A stretch of 64,000 bases of DNA from Terrimonas ferruginea DSM 30193 (GTDB lineage: Bacteria; Bacteroidota; Bacteroidia; Chitinophagales; Chitinophagaceae). Numbering within the stretch: the first letter of the stretch is position 1; each line of letters begins with the position of its first letter. This document shows positions 27,642-36,278 of the stretch, piece after piece. A model generated the notes under the pieces. It was not told the origin of the DNA, did no database searches, and was given only the letters and a program-made list of their open reading frames with translations. The position numbers and the translations under genes are program-made. The DNA lies in contig NZ_KE384398.1 in NCBI RefSeq assembly GCF_000425585.1, positions 276,416 to 340,415 on the forward strand. The letters run 5' to 3'.

Positions 27642-27817
27642 GCCTAAGGCGTAAGGCTTAGGGCGTAAGAGTAGTAAGTTATAAGTAAAACAGCCGGCCC
27701 CCTTGCTCCTTGAGGTTCTCGAAAGGCAAGGGGAGCGGGTGCTTCATTCACGATTGACTCCCGACACTTCGGGATCACCATTCACCATTCACTATTCACC
27801 ACTTATTCACTTATTTT
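27642..27817. repeat. Composite intergenic repeat element (copy E)
   Basis: The left arm has TAAGGCGTAAGG and AAGTTATAAGTA words, then AAACAGCCG (27688-27696). The middle holds a GC-rich part with inverted CCCCTTGC... / ...GCAAGGGG, and the right arm is made of ATTCACGATTGAC and CATTCACCATTCAC words, ending CACTTATTCACTTATT. A hairpin TCCCGACACTTCGGGA lies inside the right arm. It fills the gap between the divergent aminotransferase and carbonic anhydrase genes. Its arms match those at 44193-44360 in opposite orientation. Confidence 0.8.
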
Positions 27818-27823
27818 GCATCC

Positions 27824-28336
27824 ATGGCACTTATTCTTCCGGTGGAAGGCAAACTTCCCCAATTCGGCGACAATTGTTTTCTCGCCCCCAACAGCACCAT
27901 CGTGGGTGATGTGATCATGGGCAGCGACTGCTCCGTGTGGTTCAACGGCGTTATCCGCGGTGATGTGAATTTTATCCGCATGGGCAATAAAGTGAACGTG
28001 CAGGATGGCGCCTGCATCCATTGTACTTACCAGAAGTACGGAACAACGATCGGCAACAATGTTTCTATCGGGCATCACGCCATTGTACACGGTTGTACTA
28101 TTCATGACAATGTGCTGATCGGTATGCGTGCGGTGGTGATGGACAATGTAACAGTACACAGCAACACCATCATTGCGGCCGGTGCCGTGGTCTTAGAAAA
28201 TACCGTCTGCGAAGCCGGTAGCATCTATGCCGGCGTGCCCGCCAAAAAAGTGAAAGACATTTCCCAGGAACTGATCAGCGGTGAAATCAACAGAATAGCA
28301 GAGAATTACGTCAAGTACGCAGACTGGTTCAGGTAA
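27824..28336 (+). CDS. Gamma carbonic anhydrase family protein
   Basis: 170 residues, the family length. It folds as a left-handed beta-helix built from hexapeptide repeats (for example STIVGD, VIMGSD, TTIGNN, VSIGHH). The three zinc histidines are present at His 66 (CIHCT), His 84 or 85 and His 89 (GHHAIVHG), with Arg/Gln partners of gamma-class enzymes (NGVIRGDVN, NVQDGA). Members are trimeric and either carbonic anhydrases or related acyltransferase-like proteins. The start is placed at ATG 27824, just after a repeat arm, and the TAA stop runs into another repeat element. Confidence 0.92.
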   Translation: MALILPVEGKLPQFGDNCFLAPNSTIVGDVIMGSDCSVWFNGVIRGDVNFIRMGNKVNVQDGACIHCTYQKYGTTIGNNVSIGHHAIVHGCTIHDNVLIGMRAVVMDNVTVHSNTIIAAGAVVLENTVCEAGSIYAGVPAKKVKDISQELISGEINRIAENYVKYADWFR

Positions 28337-28734
28337 ATTCAAAAGTAAAAAGTCAAAATTCAAAAAGGGATTAAGTTGCAGTAGTAGGCTTTAAGGTAAA
28401 CAGCCAGGGTTGTTATGTAGTATAAATCATTCACTTATTCACCGATTTACGACTGGCTTCGAAAACTTCAGCCACCCAATAATTAGCGCCCTTGTGGTCT
28501 GGAGACCAACAAGCAAGAGTCAGACTTTTTTGATAGGTTAAGGTCAACTTCGTACCTGACTCAAGTTTGTACAGGTCCGTTGGTCTGGAGACCAACGGTG
28601 GCGGGATGTCGGATTGACAGCCTTTAAAATCTTCCGAACAGTTGTGATCTGGAGACCAACAACGTGCGGCACCATTCACTTATTCACCGATTGACCTATT
28701 GACGATTCACGATTCACGTTTTTACTTCTGAATT
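28336..28734. repeat. 399-bp intergenic element with terminal inverted repeats (copy G)
   Basis: This accounts for the gene-free stretch after the carbonic anhydrase. The ends are 16-base inverted repeats with one mismatch (AATTCAAAAGTAAAAA at 28336-28351; TTTTTACTTCTGAATT at 28719-28734). AAACAGCCA is at 28398-28406. A perfect 20-base direct repeat, CATTCACTTATTCACCGATT, occurs at 28428-28447 and 28673-28692. Between the direct repeats are three hairpins sharing TCTGGAGACCAAC. No convincing gene is present; an 82-codon minus-strand frame is made from the repeats. Confidence 0.85.
28491..28663. repeat. Three TCTGGAGACCAAC hairpins
   Basis: Near-palindromes at 28491-28513, 28577-28598 and 28641-28663. 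All share TCTGGAGACCAAC and differ in their outer bases, with compensating changes that keep pairing at the second copy (CCGTTGGT...ACCAACGG). This suggests selection for a folded DNA or RNA form. Confidence 0.8.
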
Positions 28735-28738
28735 ATCG

Positions 28739-28746
28739 TATCTTCG
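28739..28746 (+). promoter_or_regulatory. Possible -7 element of the small lipoprotein gene
   Basis: TATCTTCG matches TAnnTTTG at seven of eight positions and lies eight bases before the ATG at 28755. Weak evidence. Confidence 0.3.
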
Positions 28747-28754
28747 TATCCCTC

Positions 28755-28940
28755 ATGAAAAAACTTGGATTTTATACCGTACTGGTCGCAGCCTCCCTGC
28801 TGCTCACCCGCTGCTCCCTTTTCAGGAAAGGTTCCGGCTGCCCAACAGATGGACGTAACGTGGGTGCCGAAAAAGTACTTTCCGGCGACATGAGTTCCAA
28901 AGAGATGAAAAAAGCCCGCAAAGCCAAGTTCAGGGGATAA
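28755..28940 (+). CDS. Small lipoprotein, function unknown
   Basis: 61 residues. A short signal peptide ends in a lipobox (LLLTRC, Cys 20), and the mature peptide of about 40 residues is basic, with CPTDGRNVGAEKVLSGD and a C-terminal KKARKAKFRG. I recall small proteins with the CPTNGxNVGAEK pattern in Chitinophagaceae, so this is probably a genuine, lineage-specific gene rather than a chance frame. No function can be given. It stands between a repeat element and the next small gene. Confidence 0.65.
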   Translation: MKKLGFYTVLVAASLLLTRCSLFRKGSGCPTDGRNVGAEKVLSGDMSSKEMKKARKAKFRG

Positions 28941-29014
28941 CAATTTCTTCATGCAGCTTTCCGGCGAACCGCGCTGTCTTTGAGGATGTACCTGCATCCT
29001 TAAATCTTTACGTC

Positions 29015-29338
29015 ATGCCCCTTACCCTGCGAACCGAACTGGGATACACTGAAGCCCTCATCACCGATGACGGCACCCTCCGCGAATTTTACCGCACCGC
29101 CGATATCCTCAACCAGGATATGCATATCAAATTTGTGAGTAAAGAAGATGATTTCGACAGCCTCAACTGGGCTTTCAGATTCAAAGGGCATGAGCTTACC
29201 CTTCAATACAGCATTTACACAGGTATTACCGTTTTCCCCAGTAAAAACGACGCGGCCGCACCCAAAGACAATAAAGCGGTGGAAGATTTTGCAACCGTTT
29301 TGAAAGCGACATTGGACGCGCGTTCTGCGCGTGTTTAG
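29015..29338 (+). CDS. Conserved-looking hypothetical protein
   Basis: 107 residues, acidic, no signal peptide or membrane segment. The composition is protein-like with mixed alpha/beta character (LREFYRTADILNQDMHIKFVSKEDDFDS, shown only in part; then LNWAFRFKGHELTLQYSIYTGITVF). I do not recognise the family. It converges on rsgA with a four-base overlap of stop codons. The ATG at 29015 is the first in frame after a short spacer. Confidence 0.6.
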   Translation: MPLTLRTELGYTEALITDDGTLREFYRTADILNQDMHIKFVSKEDDFDSLNWAFRFKGHELTLQYSIYTGITVFPSKNDAAAPKDNKAVEDFATVLKATLDARSARV

Positions 29339-30258
29339 TAACCTTTGTCTTCCAGCGTTTCCACAATGGAAACATAACTGAGATAACGGTCCATATTGAT
29401 TTCCCCTTCCGCCACGGCCTCTTTTATGGCGCAACCCGGTTCATTCAGGTGCTGACAATTATTGAACTGGCATCCTGACAACCGCTCACGCATTTCAGGA
29501 AAATAATGTGATACCTCCTGCTTCTCCACATCCACTAATCCAAACTCACGCATACCGGGCGTGTCGATGATGCGGCCACCTTCAGGAAGGTCATACATTT
29601 CGGCAAACGTAGTAGTATGCTGTCCCTTGCCACTCCAGCCGCTTACGCCTTGTGTCTTGAGATTTTTATCGGGGAAAATGACATTCAGCATAGACGATTT
29701 TCCAACGCCACTGTGCCCGCTGATCAGCGAAGTTTTGTTGAGCAGCAGTTCTTTTAATTCTCCGATACCCTGGCCGGTAACGGTACTAACCAATAATACT
29801 TTATAACCGATGGCGCTGTACATTTCTTCCCACTCGGCAAACTTGTCGAAGTCTTTTTCGCGATAGAGATCTACTTTGTTAAATACCAGCAGTGCCGGCA
29901 CATGGTACATTTCGGATGCCACCAGGAAACGGTCGATGAATCCCTGCGACGTACGCGGTTCGCGCAAAGTGGCCACCAATACCGACTGATCGAGATTGGC
30001 CGCTACAATATGGTGCTGGTGCTTATGGCGGGGAGACTGACGGTTGATATAATTATTCCGCTCGTGGATCTCGCTGATGACCCCAGTTTCCTGCGTGGAT
30101 TCGGTTTCCATCTCTACCCAGTCGCCAACGGCCACGGGATTGGTGCTGGTAATATCATCCAGCTTGAGCACACCTTTTGTACGCGCCTGGTACCATTTGC
30201 CGGTCTCGTCTTTGACCGTATACCAACTGCCGGTGGATTTATACACTAGTGCTTTCAT
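29335..30258 (-). CDS. rsgA: Ribosome small subunit-dependent GTPase A
   Basis: 307 residues. RsgA is a circularly permuted GTPase that helps mature the 30S subunit. The OB-fold is at about 1-70. The G motifs appear in permuted order: NKVD (FNKVDLYRE), then SGHSGVGKSSMLN and DTPGMREFG. The C-terminal zinc finger has Cys-x5-Cys-x-His-x5-Cys (CQFNNCQHLNEPGC). The gene follows batA by 35 bases on the same strand and may be read from the same transcript. Its 3' end overlaps a convergent small gene. Confidence 0.96.
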   Translation of the reverse strand: MKALVYKSTGSWYTVKDETGKWYQARTKGVLKLDDITSTNPVAVGDWVEMETESTQETGVISEIHERNNYINRQSPRHKHQHHIVAANLDQSVLVATLREPRTSQGFIDRFLVASEMYHVPALLVFNKVDLYREKDFDKFAEWEEMYSAIGYKVLLVSTVTGQGIGELKELLLNKTSLISGHSGVGKSSMLNVIFPDKNLKTQGVSGWSGKGQHTTTFAEMYDLPEGGRIIDTPGMREFGLVDVEKQEVSHYFPEMRERLSGCQFNNCQHLNEPGCAIKEAVAEGEINMDRYLSYVSIVETLEDKGY

Positions 30259-30293
30259 GCGCTGCGAAGATCAGGATTATAATGCTAACCGCA

Positions 30294-31301
30294 TCAGGGG
30301 AATTTTTTCAAAATAGTAGTGCGAAGCACCATTTCCAATAACAAAAACGCGAGTGCGCACAGGATCAGCAGATGAAATTTATCTTCTATTTTTTTATACC
30401 GGATGATTTCCACTTTCGATTTTTCGAGCTTATCGATCAATGCATAGATGGTACTCAATCCGTCTTTATCCCGCGCACGGAAAAACCGTCCGCCGGTTTC
30501 GGTTGCAATTTTCTGCAATAAACCTTCATCCAAAAAATCGTCTGATGCACGCGGACCGCCGCCGATATCTTCGGCAGACGAAGCGCCCAGTCCCATACCG
30601 ATCGTATATACTTTCACCTGCTTGGCTTTCGCAATTTCCAATGCCGTCAGCGGATCGATCAGCCGCGTGTCCGGCGCGTCTTCTTTACCATCGGTCAGTA
30701 AAATGATCACGCGGCTCTTAGAAGGGCTGGAAGAAATGCGATCGACGGCCGTAGCCAACCCTTCACCGATCAGCGTACCCTGCGCCAGGTAACCGCCGTC
30801 GCGCAACTCGAGCGAACGAATCTGTGTAATCAATGTATTGTGATCCGGTGTAATGGGACATTTGGTAAAACTTTCTCCCGAAAAAATCACCAGGCCGATG
30901 CGATCGACAGGACGATTGGTAACAAATTCTTCGGCAACCGCTTTTGCCGCTTCGATGCGTGATGGCGGAATATCAGGATCACCCATACTACCGCTCACAT
31001 CCATGCACAACATGATATCGATGCCTTCACCTTCCGTTTTTTCGTAATCATTCCGGTGCTGCGGACGCGCCAATGCCACAATAATACAAGCCACAGCCAG
31101 CATACGTAATATGAATGGCCAGTGCACCATGCGGTTGCGCGCAGATCTCACATTTAAAAAACGTGTGGTGGAAACAGTCATGGCCGCCTGCGAGCGCGCA
31201 CGGCGACGCAGATACCAGAACGTAAGAAAGGGTATAAAACCAAGAAGAATAAAATTCTCCGGCCAGGCAAACGTGATATTTTTAAACCATTCGTATATCA
31301 T
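30294..31301 (-). CDS. batA: BatA-like von Willebrand factor A membrane protein
   Basis: 335 residues. The N-terminal membrane segments are about 14-30 and 62-78. The VWA domain at about 92-290 has an intact metal-ion site DVSGSM (Asp 101, Ser 103, Ser 105), followed by TDGKED. A C-terminal membrane helix is near 308-326. It belongs to the MoxR-associated Bat proteins, where BatA is thought to act with MoxR in envelope protein maturation or aerotolerance. It starts 3 bases after the BatD-like gene. BatB, BatC and BatE do not follow; rsgA does. Confidence 0.88.
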   Translation of the reverse strand: MIYEWFKNITFAWPENFILLGFIPFLTFWYLRRRARSQAAMTVSTTRFLNVRSARNRMVHWPFILRMLAVACIIVALARPQHRNDYEKTEGEGIDIMLCMDVSGSMGDPDIPPSRIEAAKAVAEEFVTNRPVDRIGLVIFSGESFTKCPITPDHNTLITQIRSLELRDGGYLAQGTLIGEGLATAVDRISSSPSKSRVIILLTDGKEDAPDTRLIDPLTALEIAKAKQVKVYTIGMGLGASSAEDIGGGPRASDDFLDEGLLQKIATETGGRFFRARDKDGLSTIYALIDKLEKSKVEIIRYKKIEDKFHLLILCALAFLLLEMVLRTTILKKFP

Positions 31302-31304
31302 AAC

Positions 31305-32255
31305 CTATCGTGAAGGCTTTCCGCTTTTTTGTGCTAATTCCTGTTGTGCGCGTATCGCTTCTTCACGCCGTGTTTCATTTTCCAATTCATCGATGGCATT
31401 TCCCACCGCTTCAATGCTGAACTGATTTTCTTCTGCCGTTGGCTGATAGCGTGCAAATTTCACAAAGTCGCCCAGCAACAAGGCCTGTGATAAACGGCGT
31501 GCCGCTTCTTCGGCCAGGCCCGTTCCTTTCAACTGCCGCATTACTTCATCTGTTGTTTGTTGCAACGTGGGTAATTGCCGGCGTTCCGATACATAACTGC
31601 GGAATAGTTCTCCCAGCGTAATATGATAGTTCCTGCTGTCTGTTGACGACTGCTTCAACCGTTGCAATGCCTCTATAGCTTTTTCATACGGCGTCAGCAC
31701 CACTGCCGGTTTTGCCGGGGCCGGTTTGCGCCTGCTCAGGAAATACCAGAGTAAAATGATCAGCAACAATACACTGCCTCCGAGATACCACAACCATGTA
31801 GGATCCGCAGATTCTTTTACCGGTTCGGCATCGAGGATATCGTGTATGGGATTGTAAGGCGCTTCCGGATTAAAAGGGTCGCTGAATGTTACATCAACCG
31901 GTAAACTATCGGTGGCAATACCGGCCGACAAAACCATGGCGGGAATAACCCAGGCACCGGAATCAAAACTTGTCAGTTGCAGTTCCTGGCGCAATACGGT
32001 GCCACCGCCTTTGTCGGTAGTATCTGTTTTTCCTTTTTGTAAAAACTCAAAATGTGGAATGGTGTCAATGGAGAAAAAGCGGATGGGTTCATTGACCGGA
32101 ATCTGTGCTTCGAGTGTGAGCGTGAACGGCTCGCCGATCATGATCTTGCTTTTATCGACCGATGCTTTGACGCGTGTAGCTTGTTGTGCCCGCACAACAA
32201 CAGCACCTGCCAGCAGGAAGCCCGTCAAAAATATATGGATAAATAGCCGCTTCAT
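31305..32255 (-). CDS. BatD/DUF4381-like membrane protein
   Basis: 316 residues. The signal peptide is about 1-24, followed by an extracytoplasmic beta-sandwich up to about 150 (IMIGEPFTLTLEAQIPVNEPIRF), a membrane helix at 154-173 and a charged, helical cytoplasmic tail from 174 to the end (LTPYEKAIEALQRLK). This layout matches the short BatD-like/DUF4381 proteins found between DUF58 and batA genes. It starts 16 bases after the DUF58 gene. The full-length BatD of about 600 residues is not present here. Confidence 0.75.
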   Translation of the reverse strand: MKRLFIHIFLTGFLLAGAVVVRAQQATRVKASVDKSKIMIGEPFTLTLEAQIPVNEPIRFFSIDTIPHFEFLQKGKTDTTDKGGGTVLRQELQLTSFDSGAWVIPAMVLSAGIATDSLPVDVTFSDPFNPEAPYNPIHDILDAEPVKESADPTWLWYLGGSVLLLIILLWYFLSRRKPAPAKPAVVLTPYEKAIEALQRLKQSSTDSRNYHITLGELFRSYVSERRQLPTLQQTTDEVMRQLKGTGLAEEAARRLSQALLLGDFVKFARYQPTAEENQFSIEAVGNAIDELENETRREEAIRAQQELAQKSGKPSR

Positions 32256-32271
32256 TTTATTCGTACAACGG

Positions 32272-33144
32272 TCAGCGATGACGGCTGAGAAAAAACCGTT
32301 GCAATACTTTTACATAATCATCGCCTGTCTTTACATGCAGCAGATCGGCGCCTGCTTTTCTGAATGTTTGCGTAGCGTATTCGGTCGCTTTGAAAAACTC
32401 CTGCTGGTATTGATACCGCACGTACTTGCTGCTGCTGTCAATTATTCTTCTTTCTCCGGTTTCGGCATCCTGCACCTCCATCAATCCTGCGGCAGGCAAT
32501 TCCATATCCATGTGGTCATACAATTTCAAACCAATGATATCATGCTTTTTGGAGGCCACGCGCAAGGCATCTTCGTATACACCATCCAGGAAATCGCTCA
32601 ACACAAATGCGATACTTACCTGGCGTGTGGCATTGGTGAAATAACGCAATGCCTGCGTCACTTCCGTGCCTTTACCTACCGGTTCTTTGGTGAGTAACTG
32701 CCTCACGATATACAAAGCGTGTTGTCTTCCTTTTTTTGGCGGAATATATCCTTCTACTTTATCACTGTAAAAAATTACGCCGATTTTATCGCCATTGTTG
32801 ACGGCGGAAAAAGCGAGCACGGCGGCGATTTCTGTTGCCAGGTCGCGCTTGCGGGCATAGACGGTTCCGAAGTTGGTGCTGAGGCTTATATCCACGAGCA
32901 GCATCACGGTAAGCTCGCGTTCTTCTTCAAATACTTTGCTGAACGGATGACCGAAACGTGCCGATACATTCCAGTCGATAAAACGGATATCATCGCCCGC
33001 GGCATACTCGCGCACTTCTTTAAACGACATACCCTTGCCTTTAAAGGCGCTGTGGTATTCACCACTGAATACATCGCTGGCCAGTTTGCGGCTACGCAAT
33101 TCGAGCAGCCGCACCTTCTTAATGATATCGGCGGTCTCGAGCAT
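32272..33144 (-). CDS. DUF58 domain-containing protein
   Basis: 290 residues. The DUF58 hallmark REYAAGDDIRFIDWNVSAR is near 46-64, then a VWA-like core LLVDISLSTNFG near 85. The family is a degenerate von Willebrand protein that works with MoxR ATPases. The metal motif reads DISLS, a variant of DxSxS common in DUF58. Its ATG overlaps the moxR stop by one base (TAATG), so translation is coupled. It is the second gene of the operon. Confidence 0.93.
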   Translation of the reverse strand: MLETADIIKKVRLLELRSRKLASDVFSGEYHSAFKGKGMSFKEVREYAAGDDIRFIDWNVSARFGHPFSKVFEEERELTVMLLVDISLSTNFGTVYARKRDLATEIAAVLAFSAVNNGDKIGVIFYSDKVEGYIPPKKGRQHALYIVRQLLTKEPVGKGTEVTQALRYFTNATRQVSIAFVLSDFLDGVYEDALRVASKKHDIIGLKLYDHMDMELPAAGLMEVQDAETGERRIIDSSSKYVRYQYQQEFFKATEYATQTFRKAGADLLHVKTGDDYVKVLQRFFLSRHR

Positions 33145-34145
33145 TAAGGAACGTTTACTTTTTTGAGCACCTCTTCGATCACATCTTCCACTTTCAGGTT
33201 TTCCGCTTCGGCTTCATACGTGAGTCCGATACGGTGACGCAATACATCATGGCTGATGCTGCGTACATCTTCGGGTATCACAAATCCGCGTTTGTTGAGG
33301 AATGCCTGGGCTTTGGCGGCCAGTGCGAGGTTGATGCTGCCGCGCGGAGAAGCTCCGTAAGAGATCAGCGGCGCGAGTTTATCCAATTGATATTGGCCCG
33401 GCCGGCGCGTGGCAAAAACGATGTCGAGAATGTATTGTTCAATTTTTTCGTCCATGTAGATCTGGCGCACCAGGTCTTTTGCATGCAGTACTTCCTGCGT
33501 CGTTACCACCTGCCTTACCGGCTCCGATTTGGCACCCGATACATTCTGACGAAGGATCATCTGCTCTTCACTCATGGTGGGATAATCCACCACTACTTTC
33601 ATGATGAAACGGTCTACCTGCGCTTCGGGCAAGGGGTAGGTTCCTTCCTGGTCGAGCGGGTTTTGTGTGGCCAGTACGAGAAAAGGTTCTTCGAGTTTGA
33701 AAGTGGTGTCGCCAATGGTCACCTGCCGTTCCTGCATCGCTTCGAGCAAAGCGGATTGCACTTTGGCCGGGGCACGATTGATTTCATCTGCCAGGATGAA
33801 GTTGGCGAAGATGGGACCTTTGCGTACCACAAATTCATTGCGTTGCTGGTTGTAGATCAGCGTACCGATCACGTCGGCAGGAAGCAGATCGGGCGTAAAT
33901 TGTATACGGCTGAACTGCGCATGGATGGCCGTAGCCAGCGATTTGATGGTAAGGGTCTTGGCCAGACCCGGCACACCTTCCAGCAATACGTGTCCGTTGC
34001 TCAGTAAGCCGATCAGCAGGCGGTCAAGCATATGGCTCTGGCCTACGATCACATGTCCTACTTCATTTCTTAATTTGTCGGTAAACTGCCCCGCCTGGCT
34101 GATGCGTTCATTCAGCTGGCGGATATCTTCAGCGGTTTTTAGCAT
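33144..34145 (-). CDS. MoxR family AAA+ ATPase
   Basis: 333 residues. Walker A GVPGLAKT is at 57-64, and Walker B FILADEINRAPAKVQSALLEAM and the sensor segment ATQNPLDQEGTYPLPEAQ follow in the usual order. The C-terminal lid domain ends with VIEEVLKKVNVP. It is the ATPase that acts with DUF58/Bat proteins, probably as a chaperone for envelope complexes. It is first in the four-gene minus-strand operon down to batA. The gap of 108 bases to nadE contains a perfect 9-bp stem. Confidence 0.95.
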   Translation of the reverse strand: MLKTAEDIRQLNERISQAGQFTDKLRNEVGHVIVGQSHMLDRLLIGLLSNGHVLLEGVPGLAKTLTIKSLATAIHAQFSRIQFTPDLLPADVIGTLIYNQQRNEFVVRKGPIFANFILADEINRAPAKVQSALLEAMQERQVTIGDTTFKLEEPFLVLATQNPLDQEGTYPLPEAQVDRFIMKVVVDYPTMSEEQMILRQNVSGAKSEPVRQVVTTQEVLHAKDLVRQIYMDEKIEQYILDIVFATRRPGQYQLDKLAPLISYGASPRGSINLALAAKAQAFLNKRGFVIPEDVRSISHDVLRHRIGLTYEAEAENLKVEDVIEEVLKKVNVP

Positions 34146-34213
34146 AGTTCTCCTTTAATGGTGCTACAAAATACGAACTAAGCTCTGCAAATTATCTGCC
34201 GATATGACGAGTG

Positions 34214-34239
34214 GCGATAAAAATTGCATCTTTTATCGC
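34214..34239. terminator. Hairpin downstream of nadE
   Basis: GCGATAAAA / TTTTATCGC with an eight-base loop, a perfect nine-pair stem. It lies 15 bases after the nadE stop on the minus strand and before moxR. There is no long T-tract outside the stem, so termination is probable rather than certain. Confidence 0.5.
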
Positions 34240-34253
34240 TTGAAAACCAAAAT

Positions 34254-35957
34254 TTACGAGAGATATTTCCCTACGATCGGCACCCTGCGTCCGATTCCGA
34301 ATGCTTTCATGCTTACACGGATAATGGGGCAGAACTGGTTTCGTTTATACTCATTGGTATTAACGAGCTTCAGAATGCGCGTGACCAGTGGGGGTTCAAA
34401 ACCTTTGGCGACAATTTCCTTTGGTCCCTGGCGGCGCTCGATGTATTCGTACAATACGCTGTCGAGAATATCGTATTCGGGCAGGCTGTCGCTGTCTTTT
34501 TGATTGGGGCGTAATTCCGCCGAAGGCGGTTTGATAATGATGTGTTCGGGAATGATTTCTTTATCGCGGTTAATATAACGCGCCAGGGCAAAAACCTGCG
34601 TTTTGTACACGTCGCCCAATACGCTCAGCCCACCGGCCATATCGCCGTACAAGGTGCCATAGCCCGTTGCCAGTTCACTTTTATTGGAAGTGTTGAGCAG
34701 GATATAAGAAAACTTATTGGCGATGGCCATGAGCAGGTTGCCGCGGCTGCGGCTCTGGATATTTTCCTCCGCGAGACTGAAGGGAAGATCGCCGAACACG
34801 GGTTTCAGTTCCTGCAAAAATGTTTCATAAATATTTTTGATCGGAATGATATCGTACGGATTGTTCAGGTTTTTGCTGAGTTGCTCCGCATCCGATACCG
34901 AATGCCCGCTGGAATATTGCGAAGGCATCAGGATGGCGCGTACATTTTCCGCGCCCAACGCTTCCACCGCCAAAGCCAGCGTGACGGCGCTGTCGATACC
35001 GCCGGAAGAACCGAGAATGGCTTTTTTGAAACCCATTTTTTCAAAATAATCGCGGATGCCGAGCACAAGCGCGTGATAGATTTCCTCGATATTTTTTTCG
35101 CCGGTCAGATAGGATAGCGTGTCTGTACCCACTCCCACATCCATCGCCGAAAAATAAACAGGTCCCGCATCTGTAACGGGTTCGGTTGATGTAGTGCGGA
35201 TCTTATCGAGGTCAAAGACCTGGTAATCTTCTGCGAAATATTTCATTTCGGCCACCTGTTTTCCGGCAGCATCATACACGAGGCTTCCTCCGTCAAATAC
35301 GATCTCGGTTTGAGAACCGACCGTATTGCAGTAAAACATCGGAAGATGGTACTTCTGTGTGTGGGCTTTTACGAGACTGTTGCGCACCACATCCTGTGCA
35401 TAATTGTAAGGAGAGGCGGAAAGATTGATCATCACATCAGGTTGAAACCGGATGAGTTGTTCCATCGGCGTCACGCGATAAAGCGGATTGTCGCCCATGT
35501 TCCAGATATCTTCACAAATAGTAACGGCGAGTTTATGTCCTTTGAAAGTAATCACCTGCCAGTCGAAAGCGGGTTCGAAGTAGCGGTATTCATCAAAGAC
35601 GTCGTAGTTAGGCAGCAGCGTTTTGTGGATCGTAGCTTTTATTTCTTTTTCATAGAGAAAAAAAGCGGCATTAAACAGGTCTTTCCCTTCCGGGCGTTCG
35701 TTGCGGGCGGGTGCGCCGATCAATACGCCGATGGTGTCAGCCGCTTCGCGCACCCGGTCTACTGCGGCATAACACTGATTGATAAAATCAGTGAACTCCA
35801 GAAAATCGCGCGGCGGGTAACCACAGATACACAGTTCGGAAAAGACCACGAGGTCAGCTCCCTGCTCTTTTGCCCAACGGATACCCTCCAGTATTTTGTC
35901 TACGTTACGATCAAAATTTCCGACATGATAATTCTGCTGTGCCAGTGCGATTTTCAT
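34254..35957 (-). CDS. nadE: Glutamine-dependent NAD+ synthase
   Basis: 567 residues, a two-domain enzyme. The N-terminal nitrilase-type glutaminase carries the Glu-Lys-Cys triad at E41 (FSELCICGYPPRD), K112 (HKTLLPNYDVFDE) and C148 (VTICEDIW). The C-terminal synthetase domain starts near 290 with the pyrophosphate loop GSSGGIDS. It amidates nicotinate adenine dinucleotide using ammonia from glutamine. nadC of the same pathway is found at 40986-41843. A TACTTTTG box lies 14 bases before the start. Another repeat element lies immediately upstream. Confidence 0.96.
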   Translation of the reverse strand: MKIALAQQNYHVGNFDRNVDKILEGIRWAKEQGADLVVFSELCICGYPPRDFLEFTDFINQCYAAVDRVREAADTIGVLIGAPARNERPEGKDLFNAAFFLYEKEIKATIHKTLLPNYDVFDEYRYFEPAFDWQVITFKGHKLAVTICEDIWNMGDNPLYRVTPMEQLIRFQPDVMINLSASPYNYAQDVVRNSLVKAHTQKYHLPMFYCNTVGSQTEIVFDGGSLVYDAAGKQVAEMKYFAEDYQVFDLDKIRTTSTEPVTDAGPVYFSAMDVGVGTDTLSYLTGEKNIEEIYHALVLGIRDYFEKMGFKKAILGSSGGIDSAVTLALAVEALGAENVRAILMPSQYSSGHSVSDAEQLSKNLNNPYDIIPIKNIYETFLQELKPVFGDLPFSLAEENIQSRSRGNLLMAIANKFSYILLNTSNKSELATGYGTLYGDMAGGLSVLGDVYKTQVFALARYINRDKEIIPEHIIIKPPSAELRPNQKDSDSLPEYDILDSVLYEYIERRQGPKEIVAKGFEPPLVTRILKLVNTNEYKRNQFCPIIRVSMKAFGIGRRVPIVGKYLS

Positions 35958-35971
35958 TGTTGTACTTTGAG

Positions 35972-35979
35972 CAAAAGTA
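35972..35979 (-). promoter_or_regulatory. Candidate -7 element of nadE
   Basis: On the minus strand TACTTTTG, an exact TAnnTTTG match, 14 bases before the ATG at 35957. It overlaps the edge of the composite repeat element, so that element may supply promoter upstream sequence. Confidence 0.4.
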
Positions 35980-36278
35980 GTAAGTATTAAGTTTTAAGTT
36001 ATAAGTAAACAGCCGGCAATAAGTGGATAAGTCAATAAATAATGACGCTTTGCTCAAGCATCCTCGTGTGAACCGGCAACCTCTTTCACCCAAAGGCTGG
36101 CGCCGGGACCTCAGCCAGCGCAGTCACGGTTGTTGTCGATCCGGTCACCCTGGTTCGTGTATACATGAACCAGGACAATAAAGACTATTGACTTATTCAC
36201 TCATTCACCCATTGACTTATTCACTTATTGACTTATTGCCCTATTTTCACATCATCAAATTTTCAAATTATCAAATTG
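35977..36278. repeat. Composite intergenic repeat element (copy F)
   Basis: This fills the 318-base gap between nadE and gldB. The left arm holds TAAGTATTAAG and AAGTTATAAGTA words and AAACAGCCG (36007-36015). The middle has a GCTGGC / GCCAGC stem (36096-36119) and a 26-base near-palindrome (36149-36174). The right arm is built from ATTGACTTATTCAC words (36186-36238). The region ends with three tandem CAAATT words (36256-36278) that reach into the likely gldB start. No gene is seen inside. Confidence 0.8.
36149..36174. repeat. 26-bp near-palindrome with GTGTATAC core
   Basis: One mismatch pair only; the core is TTCGTGTATACATGAA. It is nearly identical to the perfect 26-bp palindrome at 56392-56417 in another composite element. 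Confidence 0.85.

Noticed and set aside
28431-28679. An 82-codon minus-strand frame with repeated WSPDH
   Set aside because: The repetition comes from the TCTGGAGACCAAC hairpins read in one frame; the frame lies wholly inside the repeat element.
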